A stretch of 33,179 nt of DNA from Candidimonas sp. (GTDB taxonomy: Bacteria > Pseudomonadota > Gammaproteobacteria > Burkholderiales > Burkholderiaceae_B), in contig SCQX01000160.1 in NCBI GenBank assembly GCA_004298545.1, positions 1-33,179 of the forward strand, read 5' to 3'. Both the position numbers and the translations under genes were made by a program. The stretch's first letter is position 1. Each line of letters begins with the position of its first letter. Below, piece after piece: positions 15,879 through 23,073 of this stretch. The notes below the pieces were generated by a model, which was not told the origin of the DNA, ran no database searches, and worked only from the letters and a program-made list of their open reading frames with translations.

Positions 15879-18634
15879 GCCGCCAACGCCTCCGTCATCT
15901 CATCCAGCATCCCGTTCAGCCCGTCCCCAAACACGCGGCGCGCGGCGATCACCCCACCCCATGCGCTGAACGGCGTGTCGCGTTGCAGGTCCGCCGGGGC
16001 GATCTCGACATTGGCGGCGAGGTAGTCACGGATGGCTTTGAGCCAGTTCATCTGTTCCTCGGTGAATGATTTGCCGGCCTTGATCTGGCGGCCGATCCAC
16101 AGGTTGAATTTCTGCTCGACGCGCGCGGAGTACGGCTCCAGCACGTCACTCTGGCCGGTGGCGAAGCGCACCAGCGAGATGATGTCGGTGAGCATCTTGT
16201 CGCTGGGTGCGCCACGCACCAGCGCCGCTTCGATGCGCTTGTAGGCCTGCCACACATCGGCGGTGGCGAGGTGCCACGGCGGGTCGGCCAGGCGCCGAGC
16301 GAGGTCGCGAATGGCGGCGTAGGTGAGCCGGCGCTTGGCATACGGCTGGCCATAAAGGATTTGCAGCGCCAGCAAGTCGTTCTTGTTCGTCTCGATGAAC
16401 TCCTTGAACGACTGCACCCGCGCCTCGGCGTGCTTGATGTCGTAGCCGGCGCTGACGACTGCATCGGGCGTGCGCTCGGCGATCAGGATGTCGGTTTTCT
16501 GCTTGATGTCCTTCAAAAGATTGCGCAGCTTGGGGTCGTCCAGCGGCGCGCAGGCGGTGTCCTTCAGCTCTTCGGCAACGGCTTGCGCCTGCGCCTTCGT
16601 TGCGGCTTCGACGTTGCCGTGGCGCTCGATGATCTTCGCCTCGACGATATCCGGGCTGATGGCGTTCAAGAGGCCCGCAGCCAGCGACTTCAGTGTCGCG
16701 CCATGGCCTGCGTCTGCGATGCGTGCGCGGTCTTCGTCCTCGATCTGATGATCCAGTGCGGCGAGGCGGCCGGCGAGGCTGGAAATCGCGTCGTCGTCGC
16801 GCCGGCCCTGCGCGATCTGCTCGATGAGCTTGTCGAAGGCAATGCTGCGCTTGCGCTCCAGCGGCTGGCTGACGGTCTTCTGGCTTTCAGTGACGCCGAC
16901 CGCGTCCACCAGCACGAAGCGCGTCTTGGTCTGCGCGTCGGGCGTGACCTGGTGCAGGTCGGAATCGGCAATGCTGCGCACGCCGCGGCCTCGCATCTGC
17001 TCGAAGTAGCCGGCGGACTTCACGTCGCGCATGAAGATTAGGCATTCGACCGGCTTGATGTCGGTGCCGGTGGCGATCATGTCCACCGTGACCGCGACGC
17101 GCGGGAACGGATCAACGCGGAACGCCTTGATCAGCGCCTTGGGGTCGTCGCCAGTGCGGTAGGTGATTTTCTTGGCGAAGTCGTTGCCCTGGTCGAACAC
17201 CTCGCGCACGGCGGTGACGATTTCCTCGGCGTGGTTGTCGTCCTTGGCGAAGATCAGGGTTTTGGGCACCCAATCGCCGGTGCGGCCGGGAAACAGCTCG
17301 GTGAACAGGTTGTCGCGGTAGCACTGCAGCACCGCGTGGATTTGCGCGGGCACGGTGACGGAGCGGTCGAGTTCACCCTTGGCGAACGCAAGGTCTTCGT
17401 CCAATTCCTTATAGCGCAGCGCACGGGTGCGACGATCGCGGATGGGCGTGGCGTAACCGGCTTCCACCGTGCCGCCCTTCTCGCCCACTTCGGTCTTGAT
17501 GCGGAACACCTCGAAGCCGACGTTGACGCCATCGGCAATCGACTGTTCGTAGCCGTATTCGGACACGAGGTTGGAATTGAAGAACGCCAGCGTGTGCTTG
17601 CTCGGCGTTGCGGTCAGGCCCACCAGGAACGCATCGAAGTATTCCAGCACCTGCCGCCAGCGCCCGTAGATCGAGCGGTGGCATTCGTCGGTGATGATGA
17701 AGTCGAAGGTCTCGATGGGGATCGCGGGGTTGTAGGCAATAGGAGGAATGTCGCCTTCGCCATTGGTTTCGGTTTCGAATGCCGAGCGCTCTTCGTCCTC
17801 CTCGGACAGTTCCTTGCCGCGCAACATGGCGTACAGGCGCTGGATGGTGGTGATGACGACCTTGGCGTCCGGATCGATGTGGCTGCCGTGCAGGTGCTGC
17901 ACGATGTAGGTATCGGTGAACTTGCGGGCGGCGCCGGGTGCGTCGTAGTTCTGGAATTCCTTCAGCGTCTGGTCGCCGAGGTTGTTGCGATCGACCAGGA
18001 ACAGGATGCGCCGCGCCTTGGCGAACTTGAGCAGCCGCCACGAGAAGGTGCAGGCGGTGAAGGTCTTGCCGGCGCCGGTGGCCATCTGGATCAGCGCGCG
18101 CGGGCGGTCGTGGGCGAAGGATTGTTCCAGCCCTTCGATGGCGCTGACCTGGCAATCGCGCAGGCCATGGGCATCGAGCGCCGGCAGGTGCGTGAGGCGC
18201 GCGCGCAGCGTGTCGGCTTCCTGCAGCCATGCGCGCAGCGTATGCGGCTGGTGGAATGCGAAGATTCGGCGGGACCGCGGCTGCGGGTCGCGGCTGTCGC
18301 AGAAGTACGTCTCGTCGCCCGTGGATTCGTAGTCGAAATACAGGAAGTCGTTCCAGCACGCGAGGTGCGTGGGCACCGCAAGCTTGTAGCGCGCGGCCTG
18401 CTCGGCCACGCCCGAGAGGGTGACGCCGGCTTTCTTGGCTTCGATCACGCCTGCGGCCTTGCCGCCGACGAACAGCAGGTAATCACAGGGACCGCCGTCC
18501 AGATGGAATTCACGCACCGCGACGCCTTCGGCCGCGTTGCGGTTGAAGTCTTCCATGTCCTGCAGCCGCCAGTCCGCCGCGGTGAGCAGCGCGTCGATCT
18601 TCACGCGGGCTTGTTGTTCTGGTGTGTCGGGCAT
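15875..18634 (-). CDS. hsdR: Type I restriction endonuclease subunit R
   Basis: 919 residues. The nuclease domain has Asp51 (GGPCDYLLF) and E65-x-K67 (VIEAKK), a PD-(D/E)xK site. The translocase has Walker A ATGAGKT at 185-191 and the DEAD-type box DECH at 316-319, with further helicase motifs GLTATPSKHT and MRGRGVR. The C-terminal region resembles the EcoEI-type R subunit that contacts the methylase. Start ATG 18634 follows a G-rich stretch. It is the first gene of the operon, and its stop overlaps hsdS. Confidence 0.95.
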   Translation of the reverse strand: MPDTPEQQARVKIDALLTAADWRLQDMEDFNRNAAEGVAVREFHLDGGPCDYLLFVGGKAAGVIEAKKAGVTLSGVAEQAARYKLAVPTHLACWNDFLYFDYESTGDETYFCDSRDPQPRSRRIFAFHQPHTLRAWLQEADTLRARLTHLPALDAHGLRDCQVSAIEGLEQSFAHDRPRALIQMATGAGKTFTACTFSWRLLKFAKARRILFLVDRNNLGDQTLKEFQNYDAPGAARKFTDTYIVQHLHGSHIDPDAKVVITTIQRLYAMLRGKELSEEDEERSAFETETNGEGDIPPIAYNPAIPIETFDFIITDECHRSIYGRWRQVLEYFDAFLVGLTATPSKHTLAFFNSNLVSEYGYEQSIADGVNVGFEVFRIKTEVGEKGGTVEAGYATPIRDRRTRALRYKELDEDLAFAKGELDRSVTVPAQIHAVLQCYRDNLFTELFPGRTGDWVPKTLIFAKDDNHAEEIVTAVREVFDQGNDFAKKITYRTGDDPKALIKAFRVDPFPRVAVTVDMIATGTDIKPVECLIFMRDVKSAGYFEQMRGRGVRSIADSDLHQVTPDAQTKTRFVLVDAVGVTESQKTVSQPLERKRSIAFDKLIEQIAQGRRDDDAISSLAGRLAALDHQIEDEDRARIADAGHGATLKSLAAGLLNAISPDIVEAKIIERHGNVEAATKAQAQAVAEELKDTACAPLDDPKLRNLLKDIKQKTDILIAERTPDAVVSAGYDIKHAEARVQSFKEFIETNKNDLLALQILYGQPYAKRRLTYAAIRDLARRLADPPWHLATADVWQAYKRIEAALVRGAPSDKMLTDIISLVRFATGQSDVLEPYSARVEQKFNLWIGRQIKAGKSFTEEQMNWLKAIRDYLAANVEIAPADLQRDTPFSAWGGVIAARRVFGDGLNGMLDEMTEALAA

Positions 18635-18658
18635 CCCCCCGATCCTCTATCCTCCCCG

Positions 18659-18703
18659 CATCGCGGAGATCCGATGGAAAGATACTACGAATCCTCCGCG
18701 ATG
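18659..18703. repeat. Inverted repeat upstream of hsdR
   Basis: CATCGCGGAG (18659-18668) and CTCCGCGATG (18694-18703) are perfect 10-bp arms around 25 bases. In the minus-strand transcript this hairpin would span the end of the 23-codon ORF and the hsdR leader, so it could act in attenuation or as a protein-binding site. There is no T tract. Confidence 0.55.
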
Positions 18704-18756
18704 TGCGCCACGCCATCCCGGAAGTTGACGCCGTTGATGTCGGCGATCTCTGGCAT
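18685..18756 (-). CDS. Small ORF (23 codons) upstream of hsdR
   Basis: The ORF encodes 23 residues beginning MPEIADINGVNF and ending IAEDS. AAAGGA stands seven bases before ATG 18756, the best ribosome binding site in this operon. The stop lies 50 bases before hsdR. One arm of the inverted repeat 18659-18703 falls inside the last codons. It may be a leader peptide, a very small protein or the truncated start of a lost gene. I recognise no family. Confidence 0.4.
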   Translation of the reverse strand: MPEIADINGVNFRDGVAHIAEDS

Positions 18757-18850
18757 CAGATTGTCCTTTGTGAACAAAAACGCTTTTTCAAGACGATCTC
18801 CGCCTGCTGGGTGTCGGCAGAGAATAGACGACAAAGCATGAGCGGGTTAA

Positions 18851-18875
18851 TATCACTAGTTATTACCACGTGATA
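18851..18875. promoter_or_regulatory. Candidate operator of the toxin-antitoxin operon
   Basis: TATCAC and GTGATA form perfect inverted arms around 13 bases, with an inner imperfect TATTAC/GTGATA pair. The site ends 11 bases before the antitoxin ATG, where an autoregulating ribbon-helix-helix protein would be expected to bind. Confidence 0.4.
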
Positions 18876-18886
18876 ATAGGTCCACT

Positions 18887-19159
18887 ATGGCAACATCTCT
18901 CAAGATCGACGACGGCCTGAAAGGCCGCGTCCAGCATCTGGCTGGCGAGCGCCGCCGCTCGCCGCACTGGATCATGCTCGAAGCCATTCGGCAGTACGTC
19001 GAGCGCGAAGAATCCCGGGAAAGCTTCAAGCAGGAAGCGTTGGCGTCTTGGGCGGCTTACAAGGAAACAGGCCGCCACCTGACTGGCCAGGAAGTTCGTA
19101 CTTGGTTGAACACCTGGGGCACCGATGACGAAAAGACGGTGCCGGAGTGCCACAAGTAA
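18887..19159 (+). CDS. Ribbon-helix-helix (CopG/RelB-like) antitoxin
   Basis: 90 residues. The N-terminus ATSLKIDDGLKGRVQHLAGE is a ribbon-helix-helix DNA-binding segment, followed by RSPHWIMLEAIRQYVEREE. The acidic and flexible C-terminal half would wrap the toxin. It overlaps the toxin gene by 13 bases, the usual layout of type II toxin-antitoxin pairs. It probably represses its own operon through the inverted repeat just upstream. Confidence 0.87.
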   Translation: MATSLKIDDGLKGRVQHLAGERRRSPHWIMLEAIRQYVEREESRESFKQEALASWAAYKETGRHLTGQEVRTWLNTWGTDDEKTVPECHK

Positions 19160-19440
19160 TCGTCACCGAAGGCGCATCGGAAGGGTTGGAGCGGTGCCGT
19201 CTGTTTCTGCAAACCAGGGCACCGGAAGCCGCCAGACGAGCCGGTCAGGCCATTGAGAGACAATTCCTGCTGCTGGAAACGGTCCCCGACATTGGCCGAC
19301 CATTTCCAGAAATACCAGAGCTGCGGGAACTGGTTATTGCTTTTGGTGATTCTGGCTATGTCGCCTTGTACCATCATGAACTGGCCGACGACGCGGTGTA
19401 CATCCTGGCCTTCCGACACCAGAAAGAGGCAGGCTATTGA
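19147..19440 (+). CDS. RelE/ParE-family toxin
   Basis: 97 residues, the usual length. The family pattern is visible: VTEGASEGLERCRLFL, helix AARRAGQAIERQFLLLE, then the ELRELVIAFGDSGYVALYHHE strand region and the end VYILAFRHQKEAGY. RelE types cleave ribosome-bound mRNA while ParE types poison gyrase; the sequence alone does not decide, though the C-terminal LAFRHQKEAGY is common in ParE/RelE members. Its ATG lies within the antitoxin gene, so translation is coupled. Confidence 0.87.
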   Translation: MPQVIVTEGASEGLERCRLFLQTRAPEAARRAGQAIERQFLLLETVPDIGRPFPEIPELRELVIAFGDSGYVALYHHELADDAVYILAFRHQKEAGY

Positions 19441-19825
19441 GTCCGACCTGAATAAATCGGTTTTTCATGAAACAGCGGGCGACCATACTCCGCCGAACCG
19501 GTATTTCGGATTGGTGGCCGTCGAGCACTACGGGAGTCACGGCCACAGCCTGGCCGAGACCATCAGGCGTGTTTCTTCGTAAAAACAAGCCTAATGAATG
19601 TCGGCAATCAGCGCGAGCGCATGTCGGCTGCGCTGCTTGAAGGCCGCCGTGGTTTCAACCACCGAGTCATCGGCGCCTGCCCAGTTGAGGATGAAGTAAA
19701 AACTCCCGCGCCGGCCACGACTCGTTCGTACCAGTAGGCGATATCGGTGGCGGTACTCAGTTTGGCGCAGTGGCACACCTAGGTCGATAATGACCCAATC
19801 ACACACCATGACGGGGACGGGCGAC
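19441..19825. other. Remnant-like stretch between the toxin gene and tsdB
   Basis: No recognised gene is present. Short open frames occur on both strands. On the minus strand, 19591-19809 is open for 72 codons and is described separately. On the plus strand 19441-19582 continues open after the toxin in another frame, with no start and no known family. This may be the right edge of the acquired island. No repeat of the tRNA-Phe 3' end was found here. Confidence 0.4.
19591..19809 (-). CDS. Hypothetical protein or gene remnant
   Basis: About 72 residues from ATG 19809, ending SRHALALIADIH. The latter half (RLLVRTSRGRRGSFYFILNW, then KQRSRHALALIADIH) has protein-like composition, but I do not recognise a family. 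It is open further upstream to 19983, but that part is antisense to tsdB. It may be a fragment of a larger lost gene. The tsdB start region overlaps it in antisense only if the upstream tsdB start is used. Confidence 0.3.
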   Translation of the reverse strand: MVCDWVIIDLGVPLRQTEYRHRYRLLVRTSRGRRGSFYFILNWAGADDSVVETTAAFKQRSRHALALIADIH

Positions 19826-20536
19826 ATGCTTTTCTCAACCAAATGCCGACGTGCGCTCTGGTACCCGCTAGGAATCAGCGCCCTGTCCTTGCTGGGCGCG
19901 GGGCTGGCCCAGGCTGAATCACCGGCGGACGCGGGCAAGCTGATCTTTACCCAGGGCGCTCCAGGCGTCACGGCGTGCATCACCTGTCACGGCGCCCATG
20001 GCGAAGGCATGACAGCCGCGAACTTCCCATTCCTGGCCGGCCAGGGTGCGGCCTATCTGGCAGCCCAGATCCAGATGTTCAGCGACGGCACGCGTGCCAA
20101 TCCCATCATGAAACCCATTGCCGCCGCGCTGACGCCTGACCAGCGTCAGGCCGTCGTGGCTTACATCCGGACGCCGCCAGCACCGTGGGATGCCGACAAA
20201 CTTGCGGCGCAGGCCACTACCCTGCCGGATGCGAAAGACACCGGCGCCTGGATCGCCAATCGCGGCGATTGGGCCCATGACATCCCTGCCTGCGTCCAGT
20301 GCCACGCGGCCGGCGGCATCGGTGTGGCGCCGAGCTTCCCGGCCATCGCAGGCTTGAGCAAGACCTATATCGTCGAACAGTTCACCCAGTGGCGAACCGG
20401 GCAGCGCGCGGGCGGCCCCCAGAACCTGATGGGTGATATCGCAAAACGCATGAACGATGGGCAGATCGGAGCCGTCGCCAGCTACTTCTCCGCCCTGCCT
20501 CAGGTCGCATCCCAAGAAGGAGCGAAAAAACAATGA
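19826..20536 (+). CDS. tsdB: Di-haem cytochrome c (c4-like), probable TsdB electron acceptor
   Basis: 236 residues from ATG 19826, preceded by a GGGGACGGG stretch; ATG 19808 and 19790 are alternatives. A signal peptide (LGISALSLLGAGLAQAE) directs it to the periplasm. Two haem-binding motifs are seen, CITCH at 51-55 and CVQCH at 156-160, in two similar halves, as in cytochrome c4. It overlaps the next gene by ATGA. In tsdBA operons such a cytochrome takes electrons from thiosulfate dehydrogenase. The c4-type fold is clear; the TsdB name rests on its neighbour. Confidence 0.82.
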   Translation: MLFSTKCRRALWYPLGISALSLLGAGLAQAESPADAGKLIFTQGAPGVTACITCHGAHGEGMTAANFPFLAGQGAAYLAAQIQMFSDGTRANPIMKPIAAALTPDQRQAVVAYIRTPPAPWDADKLAAQATTLPDAKDTGAWIANRGDWAHDIPACVQCHAAGGIGVAPSFPAIAGLSKTYIVEQFTQWRTGQRAGGPQNLMGDIAKRMNDGQIGAVASYFSALPQVASQEGAKKQ

Positions 20537-21471
20537 GCCTACGACACATTCCGGCGGCGGCCACTGCCGGTGCGCTGATGCTGACGCTGGCTCTGGGAAC
20601 TGCCTGGGCCGCATCGCCGGACGCGCCCGCTTTCACGCCGCCCGCCGCCGATGCAATTCCCAGCGGCCCGTTTGGCGAAGCCGTGCGACTGGGTCAGGAC
20701 ATCTTCCTGAATCCGCAGAAATTCGCCGGCCGGTACGTCGGGAATTCCATGACCTGCGCAAGCTGCCACCTGGATGCCGGTCGCCGGGCGGGTTCGGCGC
20801 CCCTGTGGGCCGCGTACGTCCTGTATCCGGCCTACCGGTCGAAAAACGGCCACGTCAACACGCTGGCTGAACGACTCCAGGGCTGCTTCGTCTACAGCAT
20901 GAACGGTCGCATGCCGCCAACCGATAGCAAGACCATCGTGGCGCTCGAAAGCTACATGTACTGGATGGCCAAGGGCGCGCCCACCGGCGTGAAACTGGCC
21001 GGACAGGGATTCCCCCGACTGGCCGAACCGCAGCACACACCCGATTACGTGCGGGGCCAGAAGGTCTACACCGCGCGCTGTGCACTCTGTCACGGCGCCC
21101 AGGGCACGGGCCGGCGGGACGCCACTGCACGCACGGCGTTTCCGGCGCTGTGGGGCGATGATTCCTACAATTGGGGCGCCGGCATGCATTCCATCAAGAC
21201 GGCGGCGGCCTTCATCCACGCCAACATGCCGCTGAGCCAGGGCGGAACCCTGAGCGAACAGCAAGCTTGGGACGTGGCTTATTTCATCAACGCACACGAG
21301 CGCCCACAGGATCCGCGCTTCGCCGGCAATCTGGCGGCGACCACCAAGGCGCACCACGGCGGTAAATACGACCTGTACGGCCAGACTGTGAATGGCGTGA
21401 CACTGGGGGCACGATCCACGCCCTCGACCAGCACGTTGCCCGACAAGGCCGAGTCGCAAGTCGGGAAGTGA
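20533..21471 (+). CDS. tsdA: Thiosulfate dehydrogenase (tetrathionate-forming), di-haem cytochrome c
   Basis: 312 residues with a signal peptide ending near residue 27. Haem 1 is CASCH at 75-79 within YVGNSMTCASCHLDAG, and the characteristic distal Cys118 stands in LQGCFVYSMNG; His/Cys ligation is the mark of TsdA's active haem. Haem 2 is CALCH at 183-187, with Met232 (HANMPLSQGG) as probable ligand. TsdA joins two thiosulfate molecules into tetrathionate in the periplasm. It follows tsdB with an ATGA overlap. No terminator is obvious after the stop. The C-terminal 45 residues beyond the haem domain look poorly conserved. Confidence 0.85.
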   Translation: MSLRHIPAAATAGALMLTLALGTAWAASPDAPAFTPPAADAIPSGPFGEAVRLGQDIFLNPQKFAGRYVGNSMTCASCHLDAGRRAGSAPLWAAYVLYPAYRSKNGHVNTLAERLQGCFVYSMNGRMPPTDSKTIVALESYMYWMAKGAPTGVKLAGQGFPRLAEPQHTPDYVRGQKVYTARCALCHGAQGTGRRDATARTAFPALWGDDSYNWGAGMHSIKTAAAFIHANMPLSQGGTLSEQQAWDVAYFINAHERPQDPRFAGNLAATTKAHHGGKYDLYGQTVNGVTLGARSTPSTSTLPDKAESQVGK

Positions 21472-21541
21472 TCAGTATTGAAATGGCCAAGGATCCAAAC
21501 GTGTTGCACTTGGCGCTTCAGAGCGCCCCCTCCCCCGAAGG

Positions 21542-22828
21542 TTATCTTGGTTTCGAAGCGTTCTCGTAGGCCTTTCGCAACACAGTCATGATTTCAGTTC
21601 GCTCGGTATGTACGTCGATTTTTGGATTGGGCCCATTATTGATCCATATGGGTGCGTCGTTGGGCAAGCCTCCGCCGCGCTTGATCGAATAGAGTCCAAA
21701 ACCGTCGTTGTCCCAGTGGCCGTTGGGAAAGCCAGGCGCCTGCGGTCCTCCCCACCACGTATAAATATTCGGCGCTTCGGGCTGATTCCACCACTCGTCG
21801 CAATATTCAAAATAGTAAACGCCCAGGCTCAACGGGTGCTTGAACGCCTTGGGCAGCATATTGCCGATGACGGCAGCGGCCTTACTGCGAGTCGAGGCAT
21901 CCTCATAAATCGTCTGCGGATTGCCGGGGTCACGATGTCCCGTTGCCGGTAAACCGTATTCGGTAAGAATAACGGGCTTTAATGCCGAGCCGGTAAGCTT
22001 CGCATAGTCTGAAAAGACGCTATCGAAGGACTGGGTCTGATAAGTATTGACGCCCCAGAAATCCACATGCCGGCACTTTTCCATGTAGGAATAAGCTCGC
22101 TTCGGGATATTGGGATCATCGTGAGTCGCCATGCCGACCAGCTTGTCGGGAGCCGCCGCTTTGACGATCTCTGCCATCCTTTCAACTTGTCCCCACCAAA
22201 ACTCCGCCAACGTGGGATTGCCGTAGCAGACATCGGCGCCATCTTGCTCATTCTGGATCGTGAAGCCCATCACCGCCGGGTGCTGCCCCATTTGCGCAAC
22301 GGTTTCGCGCAGCACGTTCGTCCAGTAATCTTTCTCAGCCTGGGACGCCTTGTCGTACTGGTTCTTCCAAAACATGGTGGCGGGTAATGGAATGCCAACG
22401 AGAACATACTTCGAGAACCGATCAGTGATAGGGGCACTTTCGTTGTAGCACGCATCGAGAAAGGCTTGGTGAGTAAACAGTTGGCCACGATTCCACGGCA
22501 CCGGGAAGGTTCCGTCCGAATTCAGTTGTCTGGATAGCGAACAGTAGATGCGAATTGCGTCGATCATCCCGTTACGGCTTCCATGCAGGCCATTTTGCCA
22601 AAAATCCCTCTTCCGAAGCGCCTCCCATCCGGTTATTGAACCGAAATTGTCCCAATACCAATCCCCAAGCGCGGGGGCATACTTGTTGGAACCGTTGATC
22701 GGCGCTGGGGAATAGCACACGCCCCGGATGTTCATCGGCTGAGGCGCTCTGCCATTCAATGACATTCGCAAGAATGCGGCCTTGCTGCCCGGCTCGACCG
22801 TGCAGGTCCACTTCGTTTTATCGCTCAC
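21542..22828 (-). CDS. Glycoside hydrolase-like protein (clan GH-A TIM barrel)
   Basis: 428 residues starting at GTG 22828, with AGGGAG four bases upstream. Two features fit a retaining clan GH-A hydrolase: an Asn-Glu pair at 193-194 (VMGFTIQNEQDG), expected acid/base at the end of strand 4, and Glu290 in KPVILTEYGLPA, expected nucleophile at the end of strand 7. FWGVNTYQTQSF lies between. No signal peptide is seen, although the substrate of such enzymes is usually outside the cell. It is divergent from a GH76-like gene. Families GH2, GH5 or GH72 are possible and I cannot choose. Confidence 0.7.
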   Translation of the reverse strand: MSDKTKWTCTVEPGSKAAFLRMSLNGRAPQPMNIRGVCYSPAPINGSNKYAPALGDWYWDNFGSITGWEALRKRDFWQNGLHGSRNGMIDAIRIYCSLSRQLNSDGTFPVPWNRGQLFTHQAFLDACYNESAPITDRFSKYVLVGIPLPATMFWKNQYDKASQAEKDYWTNVLRETVAQMGQHPAVMGFTIQNEQDGADVCYGNPTLAEFWWGQVERMAEIVKAAAPDKLVGMATHDDPNIPKRAYSYMEKCRHVDFWGVNTYQTQSFDSVFSDYAKLTGSALKPVILTEYGLPATGHRDPGNPQTIYEDASTRSKAAAVIGNMLPKAFKHPLSLGVYYFEYCDEWWNQPEAPNIYTWWGGPQAPGFPNGHWDNDGFGLYSIKRGGGLPNDAPIWINNGPNPKIDVHTERTEIMTVLRKAYENASKPR

Positions 22829-23073
22829 GACACTCCCTATTATGGAATCGAGTACAAATCTTACGGGTCTATCTTAAAGTGATCAGTAAAGACAAAATGT
22901 AATTTTTTTCATCCAAATAGAAACAAGTGAACTTATCTGACCTAAATCGTAACGAAGCTACCTCTTATTTCTGTAAATGCTGATACCACATCCGATAATG
23001 ACGCTCGGTTCCCGGGCTTGGCTCGGCGTTCAGGGTTGTGTTTACTCATCGGTTTCTCAAAAAGGATCAAACG
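22829..23073. other. Divergent intergenic region between two glycoside hydrolase genes
   Basis: 245 bases of clearly lower GC than the flanks, with A/T runs around 22900-22960. It must hold both promoters. I could not assign hexamers with confidence and saw no strong inverted repeat. Confidence 0.5.

Noticed and set aside
17231-18841. Plus-strand open frame of 536 codons
   Set aside because: It is the exact antisense of hsdR, which has all its motifs. No ribosome binding site or recognised domain.
7902-19825. Direct repeat of the tRNA-Phe 3' end as an attR site
   Set aside because: Looked for copies of the T-arm and acceptor sequence across the presumed island and found none.
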